A stretch of 64,000 nt of DNA, taken from the NCBI GenBank assembly GCA_009914555.1, contig WNDY01000002.1, positions 124,001 to 188,000 on the forward strand, given 5' to 3'. This document shows positions 60,439 to 64,000 of this stretch, piece by piece (the first letter of the stretch is position 1; every line of letters starts with the position of its first letter). The DNA comes from Xylophilus sp. GTDB lineage: Bacteria > Pseudomonadota > Gammaproteobacteria > Burkholderiales > Burkholderiaceae_C. Position numbers and translations under genes: made by a program. Below the pieces are notes generated by a model, which saw only the letters and a program-made list of their open reading frames with translations, was not told the origin of the DNA and did no database searches.

Positions 60439-60687
60439 TCAGGCCGCCCGCCCTTCCTTCTGCGCCGTCTTGCGCTCGCCGCGGATGTTCATCGCCGCCA
60501 GCGCGAACTGCAGCACCACCAGCGCATAGGACTGGCTGTGCACGCCCCAGGCGATCCACAGCACATTGCTGAGCAGGTAGAGCCAGAAGCCGGTGCGGCG
60601 GCCCTTGTCGGAGTTGCCGGCGACGAGCCAGGCGGCGGCGATGGTGACCGCCATGGCCGGCCACTGGAGCAGGTCGAGCGCGTCCAT
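60439..60687 (-). CDS. Small membrane protein with three predicted helices
   Basis: 82 residues from the ATG at 60687. Three hydrophobic segments (WPAMAVTIAAAWLVAG, GFWLYLLSNVLWIAWGV, YALVVLQFALAAMN) are separated by short charged loops. Size and the SNVLWIAWG segment resemble half-SWEET or PQ-loop transporters, but I see no clear PQ motif, so a transport role is only a suggestion. Its start shares one base with the stop of the YihY-like gene (TGATG), implying coupling. Confidence 0.75.
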   Translation of the reverse strand: MDALDLLQWPAMAVTIAAAWLVAGNSDKGRRTGFWLYLLSNVLWIAWGVHSQSYALVVLQFALAAMNIRGERKTAQKEGRAA

Positions 60688-61772
60688 CAGGTCGGCTTCC
60701 GGGCCGGCAGCCGACCACCGGTGCGCCGGCGGTCCCGGCGCCGCCGGTCCAGCACCAGCGCGGCCAGGCCGAGTACGGCGGTGGCGACGAAGGTCGCCAC
60801 CGGCCCGGGCTCCGGCAGGCCGTCCTCCTCCGGTGCCGCGGCGCGTGCAGGCGGCGCCGCGGCTTTCGGCGCCCCGGCAGCGGCCGGCGGTGCGTTTGCC
60901 TGCCGCGCCGCTGCCGCGGCCTGCTGCCGGAACGAACCGTGCTCGGCCGCGAAGATCTTGGTGAACTCCGCCCCCAGCAGGAACACCTGCGCGGCGTAGT
61001 AGACCCAGATCAGGATGACCGCCAGCGCGCCGGCCGCGGCATAGGACGAGCCCACGCCCGCCTTGCCCATGTACAGCCCGATGAGGAACTTGCCGAACTC
61101 GAACAGCAGCGCCGTCACGGCCGCGCCGATCCACACGTCGCGCCAGGCGATCTCCACCGATGGCATGAGCTTGTAGATCACCGCGAACAGCAGGCAGCTG
61201 ATGCACAGCGAGATCACCGTGTTGACCAGCTGCAGCAGCACCTCGGAGCCCGGCACGAAATCGCCGAACCAGCTGCCGACCGCGGCGATGCCCGCGCTCA
61301 CCGCGAGCGAGGCCATGAGCAGGAACGCCAGCGCGAGGATCAGGCTGAACGACAGGAAACGCGCGCGCAGCAGGCCCCAGAGGCCGCTGGGCTTGTCCTT
61401 CTCGGGCACATGCCAGATGCGGTCGAGCGCGCTCTGCAGCTCGCCCAGCACCGTGGTGGCGCCGACCAGCAGCAGCACGATGCTGGTAGTGCCTGCGATG
61501 GCGCCTTCCCTGGGCTCGCTGGCGCTGGCCACCAGGCCCTGGATGGCGGCCGCACCCTCGTGGCCCACCAGCCCGGAGATCTGGCTCTGCAGCGAGCCGC
61601 GCACCGCCTCGTCGCCGAACACGGCGCCCGCCACCGCGATCACGATCACCAGCAGCGGCGCGATCGAGAACGCCGTGTAGTACGAGATCGCCGCGCCCAT
61701 GCTGGGCGCGTAGTCGTCGATCCACGCGATGACCGACTTCCTGGCCAGATCGAGAAGGATGGAGGGCTTCAT
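60687..61772 (-). CDS. YihY/BrkB-family inner membrane protein
   Basis: 361 residues from the ATG at 61772. MGAAISYYTAFSIAPLLVIV, GTTSIVLLLVGATTVLGELQ, LQSALDRIWHVP and GSSYAAAGALAVILIWVYYAAQVFLLGAEFTK are characteristic of the YihY/UPF0761 family, with about six membrane segments. The C-terminal tail (residues ~285-361) is Ala/Pro-rich with another hydrophobic segment and a basic end. Family function is not established; older names call it ribonuclease BN or virulence factor BrkB without support. Divergent from katE over 220 bp that hold no supported gene. Confidence 0.9.
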   Translation of the reverse strand: MKPSILLDLARKSVIAWIDDYAPSMGAAISYYTAFSIAPLLVIVIAVAGAVFGDEAVRGSLQSQISGLVGHEGAAAIQGLVASASEPREGAIAGTTSIVLLLVGATTVLGELQSALDRIWHVPEKDKPSGLWGLLRARFLSFSLILALAFLLMASLAVSAGIAAVGSWFGDFVPGSEVLLQLVNTVISLCISCLLFAVIYKLMPSVEIAWRDVWIGAAVTALLFEFGKFLIGLYMGKAGVGSSYAAAGALAVILIWVYYAAQVFLLGAEFTKIFAAEHGSFRQQAAAAARQANAPPAAAGAPKAAAPPARAAAPEEDGLPEPGPVATFVATAVLGLAALVLDRRRRDRRRTGGRLPARKPT

Positions 61773-61992
61773 GGCCGGGCATTTGCGCACGGCGCGGCCC
61801 GCGGCACTGTAGGTGCAGGCCGCGTCGGCGGCCTCCCGCTTCCATCGCGGCCGTGCGTGGAACCGCTGTCGCGGTGTCGGACTGCGCCGACCCGCGCTGC
61901 CGCCGACCGCTGGCGCGGCTGGCGGCCTCGCGGCCGCAGACTTGCCGGTCGGCACGCATCCCCACCTACCGACCCACGATGAAGGACCGACG

Positions 61993-64000
61993 ATGGCCAC
62001 CCGAAAGAGCAGCAATCCCCCCTCCGACAGCAGCACGACGGCCAAGGCCAAGGCTGCCGCCCGCCCCTCGGTGAGCGGCCCGGCGCGGCGATCGCGCGCG
62101 GCCTCGGCCAGCGACGCGCCGGCGCGCCATGCGGCCGAGGTGCAGGCGCTCGCGGCCGCCACGCCGTACAACACGCAGAAGGCGGCCGAGCACGGGCACG
62201 ACAACGCCCTCGCGCCGGTGACCGGCGCGGCCGTGCAGCCACCCTCGCCCTCCACCACGGCCAGCACGCTGAGCGAGGCCAACGCCAGCCCCAAGACCCA
62301 GAAGCCCGTGGCGCCCGGCACGGCCGAGCCCGGCGGCGGTCTGGCCCGCGTGCGCAACGACGCCGGCGGCCGGCCGCTGACCACCAACCAGGGCGTGCTG
62401 GTGGCCGACAACCAGAACTCGCTGAAGGCCGGCCTGCGCGGCCCCGCCCTGCTCGAAGACTTCATCCTGCGCGAGAAGATCACCCACTTCGACCACGAAC
62501 GCATCCCCGAGCGCATCGTGCATGCGCGCGGTTCGGGCGCCCACGGCTACTTCGAGGCCTACGAGTCGCTTTCCGACCTGACCCGCGCCGCACCCTTCGC
62601 CGAGGCCGGCAAGCGCACGCCGGCGTTCGTGCGCTTCTCCACCGTCGCCGGCGAGCGCGGCTCGGTCGATACGCCGCGCGACGTGCGCGGCTTCGCGGTC
62701 AAGTTCTATACCGACGAGGGCAACTGGGACCTCGTGGGCAACAACATCCCGGTGTTCTTCATCCAGGACGCGATGAAGTTCCCCGACCTCGTCCACGCGC
62801 TCAAGCCCGAGCCGCACCACGGCATGCCGCAAGCCGCGAGCGCGCACGACACCTTCTGGGACTTCGTCTCGCTGATGCCCGAGTCGACCCACATGCTGCT
62901 GTGGGCCATGAGCGACCGCGCGATCCCGCGCAGCTACCGCACCATGCAGGGCTTCGGCGTGCACACCTACCGGCTGGTGAACGCAGAAGGCGTGTCGCAC
63001 TTCGTCAAGTTCCACTGGAAGCCGCTGCTGGGCACCCATTCGCTGGTCTGGGACGAGGCCGCCAAGATCCAGGGCGCCGACAACGACTGCCACCGCCGCG
63101 ACCTCTGGGAGGCGATCGAGGCCGGCGAATACCCCGAGTGGGAACTGGGCCTGCAGGTCTTCACCGAGGAAGAGGCCGAGCGCTTCAGCTTCGACGTGCT
63201 CGACGCGACCAAGATCGTGCCGGAGGAGCTGGTGCCGCTGCGCCCGGTGGGCCGCCTGGTGCTCGACCGCAACCCCGACAACTTCTTCGCCGAGACCGAG
63301 CAGGTCGCCTTCTGCGTGGCCCATGTGGTGCCGGGCATCGACTTCACCAACGACCCGCTGCTGGCCGGGCGCATCCATTCGTACACCGACACCCAGATCT
63401 CGCGCCTGGGCGGCCCGAACTTCCACGAGATCCCGGTCAACGCGCCGCTCGCGCCGGTGCACAACAACCAGCGCGACGGCATGCACCGCCAGGCGATCCA
63501 CCGCGGCCGCGTCGCCTACGAGCCCAACTCGCTGGGCGGCGGCTGCCCGTTCCAGGCCGGCAAGATCGGCTTCGTGTCGTTCCCGCAGCCGGTGGAGCAG
63601 GACAAGGTGCGCGGCAAGCCCGAGAAGTTTGCCGACCACTACACGCAGGCCACGCTGTTCTGGAACAGCCAGACCGACTGGGAGAAGAACCACATCGTCG
63701 GCGCCTTCCGCTTCGAGCTCAGCAAGGTGACGGTGCCGGCGATCCGCGAGCGCGTGGTCGCCTCGCTGGTGAACGTGGCGCCCGAGCTGGCCCAGCGCGT
63801 GGCCGACGGCCTGGGCATCGCCGTGCCGGCCGCGCTGCCGCGCGCACTGGAGACACCGGCCCCGCCGGAGGTGACCGCATCGCCCGCGCTGTCGCTGACC
63901 GCGCTGCCGGGCGATGGCGGCATCCGCACGCGCAAGGTGGCGATCCTGGTGGCGAACGGCGTCCTCGGCAAGCCGCTGCTGGCGCTGCACAAGGCGCTGG
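61993..64000 (+). CDS. katE: Large-subunit monofunctional catalase, KatE/HPII type (3' truncated)
   Basis: Haem catalase decomposing hydrogen peroxide. The frame is open from the ATG at 61993 to the window end (669 codons), so the stop lies outside. An Ala/Pro/Ser-rich N-terminal extension precedes the core. Essential residues: His177 in [11 protein letters not shown], Asn251 in [10 protein letters not shown] and haem-ligand Tyr464 in [15 protein letters not shown], a constant offset of +49 from E. coli HPII. Position 441 is Cys (AFCVAH), where HPII has His392. The C-terminal DJ-1/PfpI-like domain of large catalases begins at [12 protein letters not shown] and is cut off. Confidence 0.95.
   Translation, partial: MATRKSSNPPSDSSTTAKAKAAARPSVSGPARRSRAASASDAPARHAAEVQALAAATPYNTQKAAEHGHDNALAPVTGAAVQPPSPSTTASTLSEANASPKTQKPVAPGTAEPGGGLARVRNDAGGRPLTTNQGVLVADNQNSLKAGLRGPALLEDFILREKITHFDHERIPERIVHARGSGAHGYFEAYESLSDLTRAAPFAEAGKRTPAFVRFSTVAGERGSVDTPRDVRGFAVKFYTDEGNWDLVGNNIPVFFIQDAMKFPDLVHALKPEPHHGMPQAASAHDTFWDFVSLMPESTHMLLWAMSDRAIPRSYRTMQGFGVHTYRLVNAEGVSHFVKFHWKPLLGTHSLVWDEAAKIQGADNDCHRRDLWEAIEAGEYPEWELGLQVFTEEEAERFSFDVLDATKIVPEELVPLRPVGRLVLDRNPDNFFAETEQVAFCVAHVVPGIDFTNDPLLAGRIHSYTDTQISRLGGPNFHEIPVNAPLAPVHNNQRDGMHRQAIHRGRVAYEPNSLGGGCPFQAGKIGFVSFPQPVEQDKVRGKPEKFADHYTQATLFWNSQTDWEKNHIVGAFRFELSKVTVPAIRERVVASLVNVAPELAQRVADGLGIAVPAALPRALETPAPPEVTASPALSLTALPGDGGIRTRKVAILVANGVLGKPLLALHKAL

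Overview
The window is about 64 kb of very GC-rich, densely coded DNA. Gene order and content point to a betaproteobacterium of the order Burkholderiales, most likely the family Comamonadaceae. The signs are a ppc|hemCDXY block, a class Ib nrdHIEF cluster, a fabAB pair, FlhDC-type flagellar control, a UbiH-like hydroxylase next to dsbC, and a long-leader M61 peptidase. I do not name a genus. The window opens inside ilvA and closes inside a large-subunit catalase gene.

Layout. 0-2.8 kb: ilvA (5' truncated), then cobS and cobC, which act late in cobalamin assembly. 2.8-12.9 kb: a type II secretion cluster, with gspC alone on the minus strand and gspG-H-I-J-K-L-M-N-D-E on the plus strand, mostly with overlapping start and stop codons. 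No gspF is present. GspE lacks the usual four-cysteine zinc module. 12.9-19.6 kb: an accessory island with a LysR regulator, two paralogous solute-binding proteins, one permease and one ATPase of a polar amino acid ABC importer, a MetC-type C-S beta-lyase, and an AstE/AspA/DoeB-type deacylase. The set suggests import, N-deacylation and C-S cleavage of an N-acylated sulfur amino acid or cysteine conjugate. This is the best candidate in the window for an undescribed pathway. 19.7-25.3 kb: a very large hybrid histidine kinase and an HD-GYP response regulator. 25.4-28.2 kb: a fumarylpyruvate-hydrolase-like gene with an AraC regulator, then a coupled stress operon (CsbD, small protein, BON lipoprotein). 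28.4-31.0 kb: SulP transporter and 3-mercaptopyruvate-type sulfurtransferase. 31.3-34.5 kb: flhDC, an NmrA-like gene, a frameshifted FlgO-family relic and a lipoprotein. 34.6-40.8 kb: an FUSC/YccS membrane protein and nrdHIEF, preceded by two NrdR boxes exactly 31 bp apart. 41-50 kb: fabA-fabB, ppc, hemC-hemD-hemX-hemY. 50-64 kb: valS, galU, a TusA-like gene, a zinc-ribbon NUDIX gene, cysM, tRNA-Leu(CAA) with a clear terminator, a ubiH-like gene, dsbC, a DUF3429-like gene, an M61 peptidase, a small membrane protein, a YihY/BrkB protein and katE.

Other signals. A dispersed imperfect palindrome of about 50-65 bp, built around AGCGC-N11-GCGCT and flanked by GGGGTATA/TATACCCC, occurs five times. 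One copy encodes the leader peptide of GspI, one overlaps the 3' end of the FUSC gene, and one fills the hemC-hemD junction. The catalase has Cys at the position of E. coli HPII His392, exactly 23 residues before the haem-ligand Tyr, which suggests a Cys-Tyr crosslink like that reported for Neurospora CAT-1. Functional assignments rest on reading motifs and gene order by eye; no database search was run.
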